Of a DNA stretch of 64,000 nucleotides, positions 43,246 to 53,857 are shown piece by piece. This DNA comes from Ascarosepion bandense. Its lineage: Eukaryota > Mollusca > Cephalopoda > Sepiida > Sepiidae. Every line of letters begins with the position of its first letter. Position 1 is the first letter of the stretch. The translations under genes and the position numbers were made by a program. Below the pieces are notes generated by a model. That model had not been told where the DNA came from and ran no database searches. It saw only the letters and a program-made list of their open reading frames with translations. The stretch covers positions 2,427,001 to 2,491,000 of the forward strand of contig JBBBDQ010000310.1 in NCBI GenBank assembly GCA_037127315.1, written 5' to 3'.

Positions 43246-43930
43246 GTTTTTTATATTGATTTACTGAAACTACTACTAGCTTGTACTACTGAAGTCCCTT
43301 TCTTAGATCATAACAATATATACATACAACGTGGTGGTGTTTCAATGGGTTCAATACTGGGTCCGACATTCAGCAATTTCTACAAGTCAAACTTCGAAAG
43401 TAATATATTTACAGAGGTTAAAAAACATCCATCTACCTAAGATATGTTGATAATATCCTTATGTTAGTTAAAAATACAGACGAAATACTTCAACTTCAAA
43501 AATGTTTCCAAAATAATTCTGCCTTTAAATTCATGTATGAACTTAACACTAATAACAAAACTCCCTTCCTCGACATATTGATATACACAAATAATAACAA
43601 ATTTACTATTTTGCCACACAAAACACCTACCAGCATAAGTTCATGCACACTTAACTACAAGGGCAAATACCCATATTACTACAAAATAGCAATTATAAAA
43701 AATGTAATACATCGTGCAGAAACTAATTCATCCACAAAATAGATTTTCTTCAGTGAACTAAAGAATATAAATCAAACACTTATTAATAATAGCTTCCCAA
43801 ACCATATAGTTGACCAACCAATACGATGCTTTCTTAGAAGTTTCAATATTAAGCAGGTGAAGCACAGTGCTGCCTCAACTAATCTCAAACATATGAATCT
43901 CCTATATCGCAATCAAATGCATACCAAATA
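43238..43930 (+). pseudogene. Penelope-like reverse transcriptase, 3' half
   Basis: Plus-strand frames keep the diagnostic Penelope block GGVSMGSILGPTFSNFY (family pattern G..MGS.LSP), then, after a one-base shift near 43437, LRYVDNILMLVKN where YVDD is expected: the second catalytic aspartate is asparagine. NNKTPFLDILI follows, matching the family's L.FLD.L block. A stop at 43740 separates a further frame (FFSELKNINQTLINN, then HMNLLYRN). The N-terminal half is missing. Dead. Confidence 0.8.
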
Positions 43931-44059
43931 TAAACAAGATTAAAATATACTAACAAAAATAATAAATATTAATATATCTACAACAAAAAAATCATATACT
44001 ACTCTAAATCTAGTATAACCAACTCACTCATTCGCAACGACTCTTCTTCCCCGGTTAGC

Positions 44060-44386
44060 GATTTGAAAAAAAAAAACAACATAGTTTACAAATTCAAGTG
44101 CCTCTTGGGAGATTGTATCTCCAACGGATTAAACAATATTTATGTTCATCGCACCACAAATTCGCTCTCACGACAGTTGACACTACATTTAAATGATAGT
44201 TCTAACATCTTTAGACATTTAAAACAACATAACAGGCCACATACACAATTCAGCGAAATCCTCGTCGAAAACACAACCATACTTAAGTATGAAAACAATA
44301 AACAAAAACTAAAAATACTCGAAGCCATATACATAAAACAGTTGAAACCTCACCTGAACAATCAATGTGGGATCATCCGAAAGTAG
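44060..44386 (+). pseudogene. Penelope-like GIY-YIG endonuclease domain, plus strand
   Basis: A 107-codon frame, IVYKFKCLLGDC then NNIYVHRTTNSLSRQLTLHL and a C-terminal ILEAIYIKQLKPHLN, matches the endonuclease that follows the polymerase in Penelope elements. The YIG triad reads YVH, so the glycine is lost. It continues the element at 43238-43930 after a frameshifted gap. Confidence 0.8.
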
Positions 44387-45400
44387 GACTTTCTTCTTTC
44401 AAAGAAACTACAGAGATAAAATGAAGAAAATAACACTTTTGAATGGGGCAAATTTCAGCAACAAAACAGTCTTTTCCCACATGATTAGCACCGTTAGATA
44501 TGCGTATTTGCCTGCGATGAAAAAGGGTCTGAGTATCCCCCTTGTAAAATCTGAACCAATGTCTATGCTTATATACACCTTTTGGTCTCCGTAAACGTTC
44601 AGTAAATGTTGACGAATGACAATAAATACAATATTTTTCAAACAGATGAATTCAATGACATCTTCACTTTGCACGCATTTTCATGTCACACCAATTTAAC
44701 AGATTGGCGCATAACTATAATCTGTAATTATTGAAAAATTCAACTTCCACCTCTGCCATTCATACCACCAACATCTGGCTATGATGCCATGAACCGGCGT
44801 AATAAAATAAGAAACATTACTTTCAACCTTCATAAATTATTAACGTATGAGAATATATGTTATTTATCTTACAAAATGTTTTCCGTCGACGTTCAGTATC
44901 AATATCATTCCCATGTATCTCAGTCTACTAGTTTGTTTTTTTTTTATCTATTGTTGTATATTTACATATATGTATGTGTTTGTATCAATTTAAATGCAAC
45001 TAAATATTCGACAGAGACATTTGACATAATATTCAATAAAGTTTCACGAGATTTATTTACAGCTATATATTTTCTTGTATCTCATTCGGTAGCGACATGG
45101 GCGGACGGAAAAATACCCATATTTCAATATGATAAGATTTATCATCACAAAACTAATCTTCCATTTTTTTTAGGTATCTTCATTTTATTCAAATGAAGAT
45201 TGAAGTGCGTTTGTCATCTACGGTTCCGAATATACTTGACACCAGTTTACTTCGACTTTTGAACTCATACAAGGAATATGATAGTGTTTCCTTGTCAGAT
45301 CACGCTATCAACAGGATTAAATCAAGTGATTCAAACGTTTTTTTGGATAAAGGCCATGCCTTATCACATGACAAAGAAGAAATAAATCGCGAGTGATTGC
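44387..45400. other. AT-rich sequence, nothing recognised
   Basis: Frames of 67-135 codons have no domain; the longest crosses low-complexity T-rich text. Confidence 0.45.
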
Positions 45401-45610
45401 CAGAGAGTTCTGATAGAGCTCAGACTCTCCGTCTCTGGGCGGAGAGGAACCCATACGTGGCTATGCCGAAGAGCAGAGTTTCGTCTGGGAAAAACAGACA
45501 AGAGCCCGACTCTGCATGATGCAGAGTCTGCGGAAAATTATTGCCAGAGCTTAAGGGCTGGGAGTTCTTACGTAAAATTGGCCTTGTGTCACATTCATCC
45601 ACACTGGGGA
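45401..45610. repeat. GC-richer dispersed repeat, second copy of 3366-3800
   Basis: Shares the CTCTGGGCGGAGA box, GCAGAGTTTCGTCTGGG, and a TTGCCAGAGCTTAAGG...GCCTTGTG region with 3366-3800. It also holds a small palindrome GACTCTGCATGATGCAGAGTC near 45509. Confidence 0.6.
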
Positions 45611-47110
45611 GGTCTCTGCTAAATAACGTGAGAACCAGAGAGATGGTTTAAATGTGTATGAATTGCTGTGCGATGGCAAATATATTGATTAAAATCATCG
45701 AATTCTTTTGCATGAATTCCATGTTATTTAAAGCTGAGTTAATCTGGCAAAGAAAGGAGATAAAATGAAAGTTGTCAGGGAACACAATCATTATGCACTG
45801 GACCCTGAAATAGCCAAGATTACAACATGGTGAAGTGTTTTCTTTTGCATGCATACATCTCACAAGAATTCGATTAGCAGAATTCTAATCATCAATTTGT
45901 TTAACTTGCAGATTTGCAGCCTAGTTTTGCTGAATTATGAACGGTATTATCTTTAAGAATGTCCTTTAATTTTCACACTGAGGTGCGGTTATAGATTCGT
46001 GACTAGATGAATGGAATTGCTATATTGACTCAATAATCATGGATTAAATTTATTTTTTGCTTGTGCCCAGTTTCTTTTGTTCTTTTTTCTAAACACAGAA
46101 ACGAATGTTAAATTCTGTTAGTTTGTAGTTTTCAAAAATAATCATTCTAGTTTCATTTATAAAACAATACCAAAAACTTAACTCAGAATAGTTCACTTAT
46201 TTAATGTCAGTGTCGTGAATTATTTTCACGTCAAATCGCCAGCAGATTTTGGTGAATTTTTATATTACATTTTAGTGAAAATCTACTGGGGTTAAATGTG
46301 AAAAAACCATGAAGTTCTGAGTACAAATTTAAATAAGATAAGCGAAGACTATTTTATTACACATAATGATTCTGATTTTCTTTTTCTCACCTATGTCACC
46401 ATCGTTTGGTTTCCTTAATTGCCCCTTTTCTATTTCTTTTGTCTTTCTTCCTTTATTTGTTTAAATGTCTGTTATTTTTGTCTTTTATAGCTTTACCATT
46501 TGGAATTTAAACATATTTCATAAAACGTCGGATATATTTCTATCTATTATTAAATTATTTCTGTTTTTTCAATGCTTTCTTTATTTGAGTGAACACTATT
46601 ATATTTTAAAACTAGTAATCCATCTATTCAAATACTCTACTACTTTCTACTCTTTCAAATCTTCCCAGTAAAACACATTACCTGAAACTTAACATTTCTT
46701 TTCAGTTAATTTCATTATCCCTGGAAATTGCTTCGCGATATTCTAATTTCCTTATCGGAGTTCGTCATACTCTCAATCTTTCATCTTTTTCTCATTACGG
46801 TTTTATCTGTTTTTATAGCAACTGCCTTTCAATCATTTATTTCACATAATCAACCAGTTTTCAGTAAAAGTTTTTATCATCCAGCTGTTGCTTACTTTTT
46901 TTAGCTGAAAATCTTATTAACTAATGGAAATTCCTTACATTATTTTTATCTCTCTCCACTCTAAAATGGGTTCGCATGAATGAGCATAAATGCTTACGGG
47001 TATTAAAAGTCATTATAGTAAAATAATTTTATGGATTGGAGATAAATAATTTTCTGTTTGATTAAAAATATTAGCAGCTGGTTTTCAGTAATTTTTTACG
47101 CTATGATATT

Positions 47111-47114
<4 letters not shown>
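45611..47114. other. AT-rich sequence, nothing recognised
   Basis: No feature was recognised. Confidence 0.45.
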
Positions 47115-47150
<36 letters not shown>

Positions 47151-47213
47151 TTAGATACACACACATGTATATATAAATATATACTTTTACAAACATGCAG
47201 ATATTCACATACA

Positions 47214-47254
<41 letters not shown>
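47115..47254. repeat. (TA)n and (GT)n microsatellites
   Basis: (TA)n at 47115-47147 and (GT)n at 47217-47254, 70 bp apart. Confidence 0.93.
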
Positions 47255-47256
<2 letters not shown>

Positions 47257-47609
47257 TAATATTTTGAATTAGTTTTATGCATCTACACTAACGGAAAATA
47301 TAATCGCCCATCCTGATGGACGAAGCTAGTTTTGACCTGAGTAGCCTATGCGCATGACAACGACTAGCAAGTATCATTTTAAAAACTTTTCAAAGTCATC
47401 GGCCATCTGATGATATAATTCACTGTCTTTGAGCTTTAGATGGAGATACATTCTATAATAAAGCTCAGTTTGAGGAAAGAGTCTAATGCAAACAAGTCTT
47501 ATTCTAAAAATAAAAACACCTATTCTTTTTTATCAAATATAGCCTTCAAGAGAGGATGAGATTGTAACTTTTCGAGAGGGTGGATGGTCATTTTGAAAAC
47601 ATGCTGTGC

Positions 47610-47960
47610 ATAAAGAATCTGTGGTGCTTCGATGTTGGCAGCGATGGGCAAATGGAATTTTCTAATTGCCTATATCGGATTCGAGAGAGCCACGTAGTAC
47701 AAACACTCACTAAAATCAACATATTTGAAGGGCAACAGTGGTAACTAACAGGGGCCTCATAGAACATATTCGAAAGTGCTAGGACATACCGTTGGGAATC
47801 GTTTCTTTGCTAAATAATTATGGACACGCGTACCTTATGAGAAAATACTAACGTGTACATGTTCAGGGGTGGGGGTGTAATGATATTCAGTGATAATAGT
47901 TGCTTGCGTGTGCAGCATCGAAAACTTCTGGAGTATTTTCACAAATGACACAACGGTACC
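47610..47960 (+). repeat. Unknown dispersed repeat, copy 1
   Basis: Aligns with 59515-59890: GGTGCTTCGATGTTGGCA against GGTGCTTCGGTATTGGCA, CCGTTGGGAATCG in both, and TAATAGTTGCTTGCGTGTGC against TAATAGTTGTTTGTGTGCC. Non-coding. Confidence 0.65.
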
Positions 47961-48463
47961 ATAAGTTTTTTTGTTTTTTTTTGTCCGGTAATTCTGGAGG
48001 AAATATTGAACGTCATGTATATATAGAACATTGTTTAATTAATTCTGCTGCCATTTCTGCAACATGCTGATACTGACCCTCATGATTGCTCCGCAAGATG
48101 ATCTATAGTCTTCCTTGCAAACGCGATCCTGCTCTCCAATGAACAAAAAGTTACAACGCATGACTTGGCTTACCTACAACTAATGCTACATTGAATCAAC
48201 AGGGAGGAACAAGAGTGGGATAATGTATCGATGAATGATATTAGCCATCTGTACTCTCGTGCGTATGCAAAATTATTGGCCTGTTTTAAAGCACAAGGAG
48301 GATATACAATCTATAAATATTAGCTCTTAGTTCTGCTGGCAAAAGCATTATTTTGTAACTATTATGCCAATTGTAGACGTGAACATTTACTGTAATGATA
48401 ATATATTATCCATAGGTTTAACCATGAATACACACATTCAGATATTGCAACCTTATTACCAGC

Positions 48464-48468
<5 letters not shown>
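47961..48468. other. AT-rich sequence, nothing recognised
   Basis: No feature was recognised. Confidence 0.4.

Positions 48469-48515
<47 letters not shown>
48469..48515. repeat. (TA)n microsatellite
   Basis: About 23 TA units. Confidence 0.95.
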
Positions 48516-48517
<2 letters not shown>

Positions 48518-48676
48518 CTTAAGTATACTTTATAATATATAGATACAAACGTTCACAGAGACCATATTATTGAGTTATCATTTTCAAAAGAAATAATTTA
48601 CTCACAGTGTTTTCAATCAGAATGTAATTTGCTATTTCAAATAAACCAGACAAAATGTCAGTATAAAAATAGTCCC

Positions 48677-48688
48677 TTTCTCTTTCTA

Positions 48689-48750
<62 letters not shown>
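48677..48750. repeat. (CT)n-(TA)n microsatellite
   Basis: Imperfect CT tract then about 19 TA units. Confidence 0.95.
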
Positions 48751-48752
<2 letters not shown>

Positions 48753-49406
48753 AATTTGCAATTATCCGAATTTATAAAAAAACAAAGGCAAAATATCGAA
48801 ATGTGCTTAACGTGTATAATGTTACAACATTATTTACTATTTACTCAAATTACGAAAAGAAAAATGTAAATATATTTAAAAAATGCTCTCTCATAGTTCG
48901 AAAGAAACTTACCGCTTTGGGGTGGATCAAAGAGATATTTCTAAATGATTTACAAACGTCGCACAAATTTTTGTATATGTGTGGGTTGTTAAGTAACAAG
49001 AATTTATTGAGCGTTGGTGCCTCTCTTTTCTAGGAATTTCTTCTGGAAAATGGAAGAATGCTCTGTGTCTCTGTTATAACTATGCTTCATCTGAATGTCT
49101 ATGAAGAAGTTGTTAATAAAGCTGATCATTATAGATATGTAAGCGAAAATTTGTTTTAATTTTCACGTTTTTTTTTTGTGTGTGAACGGGCACCTATAAA
49201 AACAATCATCAGTTGAGATGATCTATAATTTAACAAAACCACATAAGATTGTTAACTCGGAAGCGTCCTCATGCTTGCTAGTAAGTCTTCAGCTGTCGAA
49301 ATTGATAAGAAAGCGATATGCTCAAGAGATTTGTGTGCGAATTTCACTGGAAATTATTTTTGGGAGAGCAAAAGATTTATCAATCAATTAGACTGAGTTT
49401 TACAAA
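48751..49406. other. AT-rich sequence, nothing recognised
   Basis: No feature was recognised. Confidence 0.4.
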
Positions 49407-49456
49407 ATTTCAGTTTCGTTTTATATATCTATATATTTATAAAACGAAACTGAAAT
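49407..49456. repeat. Perfect 19-bp inverted repeat
   Basis: ATTTCAGTTTCGTTTTATA (49407-49425) is the exact reverse complement of 49438-49456, with a 12-nt TA-rich loop. A third partial copy (TTTCGTTTTAT) follows at about 49468. Confidence 0.9.
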
Positions 49457-49685
49457 ATATATATATATTTCGTTTTATTTTAATTTTTTCTTTATCCACA
49501 TCCATATAAAAATTTAACCAAAAGGTAGTTATAACTAAAAATGGTTTCTGTCAGTAATTTTGAGCGCAAATCTATGGTCACCAATTCATTGCTAGTCACT
49601 GGTCGCCTACTTTTATCAACATGTAGAACATGGAGAGTTTTAAATGTCCTATCTAAAAAGAGCTTTAAAAATACAGACAGACAGG

Positions 49686-49696
49686 CACACACACAC

Positions 49697-49741
<45 letters not shown>
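49686..49741. repeat. (CA)n-(TA)n microsatellite
   Basis: About six CA then 21 TA units, next to a family 2 ribozyme relic. Confidence 0.95.
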
Positions 49742-49744
<3 letters not shown>

Positions 49745-49770
49745 AATATACATATTATTGAACGTCTATA

Positions 49771-49811
49771 GCACGACTCGGAATTTTATACATTGTGCAG
49801 TCGTCAAATGC
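49771..49811 (-). ncRNA. Hammerhead ribozyme motif, family 2, copy c (degraded)
   Basis: The minus strand keeps the stem III and cleavage side (TTCCGAGTCGTGC). The core is TTGACGA, GAAA reads AAAA, and stem I has a mismatch. The flank GTCTATA...AATAAATATA matches copy b's flank. Inactive relic. Confidence 0.6.
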
Positions 49812-50023
49812 GTATGATGAACTGAACGTTTCTAGAATTGAATTTTTTAATTAAAATTAAAATTTGGAAATGGCGATTTCATCTTCACATAGGATATTAT
49901 GCATATTTATACTTAATAGCTCTGTTATATTACACTGAGTACTGTTTTATTAACACCAGAAAAATATTCATATATGCATGAATACCTGCGTATATACCCA
50001 CATGTATATTTATTGATATCCAT

Positions 50024-50025
<2 letters not shown>

Positions 50026-50068
<43 letters not shown>
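50026..50068. repeat. (TA)n microsatellite
   Basis: About 21 TA units. Confidence 0.95.
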
Positions 50069-50070
<2 letters not shown>

Positions 50071-50339
50071 AAAACACACAGACATCTGCACTCTTGTGTA
50101 TGTATCGCTCATATCGCATAAAATACATAATATTTCTCCTCTCCGCTATCGAATATTGCTTGGTTACTTTGAAAAACTTCATATTAAAATTCATTTCTGT
50201 TGTTTAAACTATCATTTGTTCATTCATTCCGTTGTTGGTGATCTTTTATCTTTTTCTCATACATCCCTCTACCAGTTGTCGACATCAAAACACAATTAAT
50301 AGAACCCGAATCAATCCGGAAAAAAATTCAAATTTTATT

Positions 50340-50480
50340 TTAAACGTTACGAACCGAGACCTTATACGTAATTTTAATAAAATTGGGATTCGCCTCTTTG
50401 CATGTACGTAACAAAATTATAAGTTCTTCAGAGATTCGTAACATAATTGGGGGCTGGTCCAATGGTCGTAACGAGTGTCA
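50340..50480 (+). mobile_element. Possible LTR/leader remnant of a Gmr1-like element
   Basis: TTCGTAACATAATTGGGG at about 50430 closely matches the LTR end plus leader of the right LTR (TTCGTAACATATAAAATTGGGG on the minus strand near 56970). GGCTGGTCC follows. The rest of the LTR was not matched. Confidence 0.35.
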
Positions 50481-51438
50481 GAGATAGCATTTCTAAATTA
50501 ATTTTTTTATATTTACATTTAGATTTTGAAAAGTATAAAATGTTAACATTTTACACACTTCGACCAGTAAATATAGCTTTAAATTTCTGATCGTTTTCTC
50601 ATTAAGTTTGACCATTTGCTCTAAACTTAAATTTTAAATAGGTGAGCTTCATATTACTAAAATCGTCTATGTCATGATACTGAATGCTCACTACACTTCT
50701 AACTTTGTCATATTCACAAGATAGAAATAATCACCTTTGTATATAAACTTATATAAAGTAACATCGCACTTACACAAAAACGTGATTGAGTATTTGTGAA
50801 TATTATGATTGGATCTAGGTGACAAATCAGAAGATTCTTTTTAAGTAAAATGAGATTCTTTAAATTAAAATAATATTTGGAAATCCGCTAAAAACGAAAC
50901 AAATTATAAGAATACATTGTAATTCTAAAATCATTGCACGTTAACAAACAAAATGTAAAAATAAAATAATTTAGCTAGTGGAATAGTTGGTGGAGATAAA
51001 TTTGCTTTACCAAATATACTTGGTGATTGAAAACTAACTCTCTATTAAATGTATGAGTGGTCAGTGACTTAACGCCTTGTAAATTTTTCCTTAAGGTTGA
51101 TTGGGTTGATTAAAGAAGCAAGTTTATTATACCAAATCAAAACTTTTAAAACTTTGTAAGAACTTGAAGGGATTATACAAGAAGTTATCACTGTCACACC
51201 ACAAAAGTTCCTGTTGATTTTTGGACAGCTCGAGAAACTGGTAGTGAAATCTAGTAGCCATACTGAATTTTAAATAAAAACACATGCTGAACGCTTCCCA
51301 ATCGTAATCAATTCTTGTAAAACTATAACTAATAAATAAATTATAAGTATTTCAACATGAGGAATTACTTTTCAATCATCCTGTATTACAATGCTTCTGA
51401 TGTGGTAACAATTTATTCGTGAGTAAAAATAAAGGAGG
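50481..51438. other. AT-rich sequence, nothing recognised
   Basis: No feature was recognised. Confidence 0.4.
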
Positions 51439-51449
51439 ACACACACACA

Positions 51450-51494
<45 letters not shown>
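51439..51494. repeat. (CA)n-(TA)n microsatellite, left flank of the LTR element
   Basis: CA then about 21 TA units, ending exactly at the TGTGAC terminus of the LTR. Confidence 0.95.
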
Positions 51495-51497
<3 letters not shown>

Positions 51498-52399
51498 GAC
51501 GTACCCACGATTTTTATTAACGATATAGGCCTAAGGCCGAAATGTACTCCTAAAGAAAAGTCTCGGTTAGATATAAAAGAAAAATAAATAATTAAATAAA
51601 AATAGATAAGATCTAATGTCTTTAACTGGAGAGCGAATGTGTCCTACGATCAGCCATACTCTTTCCTTCTCTTCACACTTTCTTTCTCTCCTCATCTACT
51701 CCCCCGCACAAGCTACGAGTCTGCGAACTTGGAACGACCGCAGCAAAGAATGATCTGGTTTCCAAAACCTTGCTGTTACTAGGAGGTCAATCATAAGTGA
51801 AAACCTTGGCGGTCACGCAAAGGCCGCGTGACCCGCGCATCACCGTTTCCGGAGGGAGAGCCCACGTGACTGTTTTGGGGACAGCCGAAATAAAAAGAGA
51901 TATTATCAGTTCCTGTCCACTCTGTGACAGATAAACGTCACTAAGAAAAGACTCGTCCCGACTTCGGATGACTACCCACAGAATTGAAGACAGCAAAGTA
52001 TGTCGGCTGTAAATGAAAACAACTACTATGAAGCTGGACTGACCGACCAAACGACTCTACGAGATATCGTGAACTCCGAACAATCCCAAAGGAGAAGGAA
52101 CCAGAGAAAATAGCTGGCCTCCATGAAATATTATTTTAAAACAGAACTTTCGCTTCGGCGACCTAATTTCTTACTGTGAAAACGACGGACAGATAAGTGA
52201 TACTTTGGCTTGATCTTTTGTGTTATATGTGTATTTGTATTCGCTTGCTCCTACTGTTTTCTTTATAGTCCCCTTCCCCTTTTGCTAAACGAACATTCTT
52301 TTTCTTTTTTTTCTTATATGTTATAAATAAATGTTTTATTTTGGAATCCGTCGTTTTGCGTCTGTTCTTCGTTGACTTCCGTGTGTTGCGTCCCCTTCT
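51495..52399 (+). repeat. Left LTR copy, 905 bp, lacking its 3' end
   Basis: Starts TGTGACGTACCC and carries TTATAAATAAATG (possible polyadenylation signal) near 52321. Similarity with the right copy stops at CCCCTTCT, so about 80 bp are missing. By eye about 95 percent identical to the reverse complement of 57056-57960, with equal length. Confidence 0.9.
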
Positions 52400-52512
52400 A
52401 TAGTTGAAGATATATATCTTGAAGATATATATAATCTATATATCTATATATATCTTATATATATATAAGATATATATCTTGAAGATATATATAATCTATA
52501 TATATATAGATT
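52400..52512. repeat. AT palindromic cluster replacing the LTR 3' end
   Basis: Repeated GATATATATCTTGAAGATAT units and TA runs form several overlapping inverted repeats. They occupy the place where the LTR end, primer-binding site and leader should be. Confidence 0.8.
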
Positions 52513-53640
52513 ATAGTTGAAATAGGGAAGAAATTAGAGCTAGAAATAAAAAAATCTATGAGGAAAACTCAGCTAGTTAGAATAGTTGCTGAACACATGG
52601 AAAACAACGACGTCTTCGACGTAGAAGAATTACGTCAGTTACCAATAGACAATCCGAACTTTCACAGGCCCAGCTCGAGCTCGAGAAAGCAAAAATTGAG
52701 GCTGAACCTAAGGTCAGAGCCGAAGCCGAAAGGGCAAAAGCTGAAGTTGAGAAAGTTAGAATCAAGCAAGAAACTCGATTTCGGGAGTTGGACAAAATGC
52801 GAGAACCTCACGAAGCTAGAAGTAGTGAGTTCGACAAGTATTTCCAACACTTTGAGAAGGTCGCCTCAAACCTAGCCTGACACATTTTACTGCAGACAGC
52901 ATTAAAAGGCAAAGCTCAGGAAGCGTATGCCGCTCTCTCGCTAACAGACTGCGCTGATTATAGCATTGTCAAATCAGCCATTTTAAGATCATCGAGCAAG
53001 TGCCGGAGGCATAGCGACAAAAGTTCAGAGCCTACCGAAAGGGAGATAGAGAGACCTACGTAGAGTTTTCGAGGCAAAAGGAAACATATTTCGATAGATG
53101 AAGCTTATCGAAAAACATCGAGGGAGATTATGACAGGCTGAGACAAATGATCCTGATAGAGGAGTTTAGAGAATGTGTCCCTAATGATTTGAAAACCTAT
53201 CTCGATGAGAAAAGGGTAGATACTCTACACGAGATGGCCACTCTTGCTGACGAATACGCATTAACGCACAAGCGGGGTGCATTCAGTCACAGCAACTCAT
53301 CCGAATTCGAAGTTCAGTCGATCGGTTAGTTCAGATCAACAACCCAGCTCGGGAGATACCAAATCCCAAAACCGTAGTCAGTCACCAGTTTATCGGCAGA
53401 TAAATAGGAGAGAGGAAACTCCCGATGTGCCACTACTGCAACAGAGTAGGACACCTCGTGTCGAATTGTTGGGCGAAGCGGAAAGACGAGCCCAAAGCCC
53501 TAAGTCAAAACAGACCCCAAGGGTTAATTTCTTCCAACAACGTTGCCATGGATAGGAAACCCGATGACGAAGATGTGAGGGAGGAGTATAAGCCACTTGT
53601 GTCTAATTGATCTGTATCCTCCGTTAGTAACCCCACGGAG
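52513..53640 (+). pseudogene. Gag of the Gmr1-like element
   Basis: Frames with several shifts and stops keep an N-terminal IVAEHMENNDVFD block, a charged Glu/Ala/Lys-rich probable coiled coil (52670-52800, shifted frame), FDKYFQHFEKVASNLA and KGKAQEAYAALS (capsid), MILIEEFRECVPNDLKTYL with TLHEMATLADEYALTHKRG, and a zinc knuckle CHYCNRVGHLVSNC (CX2CX4HX4C, intact) near 53428. It would package element RNA. Confidence 0.85.
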
Positions 53641-53644
53641 AAGA

Positions 53645-53850
53645 AATCTGCGAAGATCTTGCGAGACACTGGGGCGACCCAGTCTCTGATTGTGGAAAGC
53701 TCCGTGCCATGTGGATTGAATTCAGCCACTGGTGAATCTGTTATTATACAGGGTGTTAGCGTCTCCCTTCATAGAATCCATCTTACGTCTGAGTTAGTGT
53801 CCAGCCCTGTCGAGGTTGGAGTCGTGCCTAGTTTACCTATGAAGGTAAAC
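53645..53850 (+). pseudogene. Aspartic protease of the Gmr1-like element
   Basis: KILRDTGATQSLIVES holds an intact DTGA active site, followed by a GVVPSLPM block. A short deletion and a stop near 53850 follow. It lies between gag and integrase in the expected place. Confidence 0.8.
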
Positions 53851-53857
53851 TAGGCTG

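Noticed and set aside
44789..45196. 135-codon frame
   Set aside because: Low-complexity and TA-array text; no domain or homologue recognised.
51787..52050. 87-codon antisense frame present in both LTR copies (also 57405-57668)
   Set aside because: The differences between the copies that I could read all change the amino acid, with no sign of purifying selection; it is open by chance in recent duplicates.
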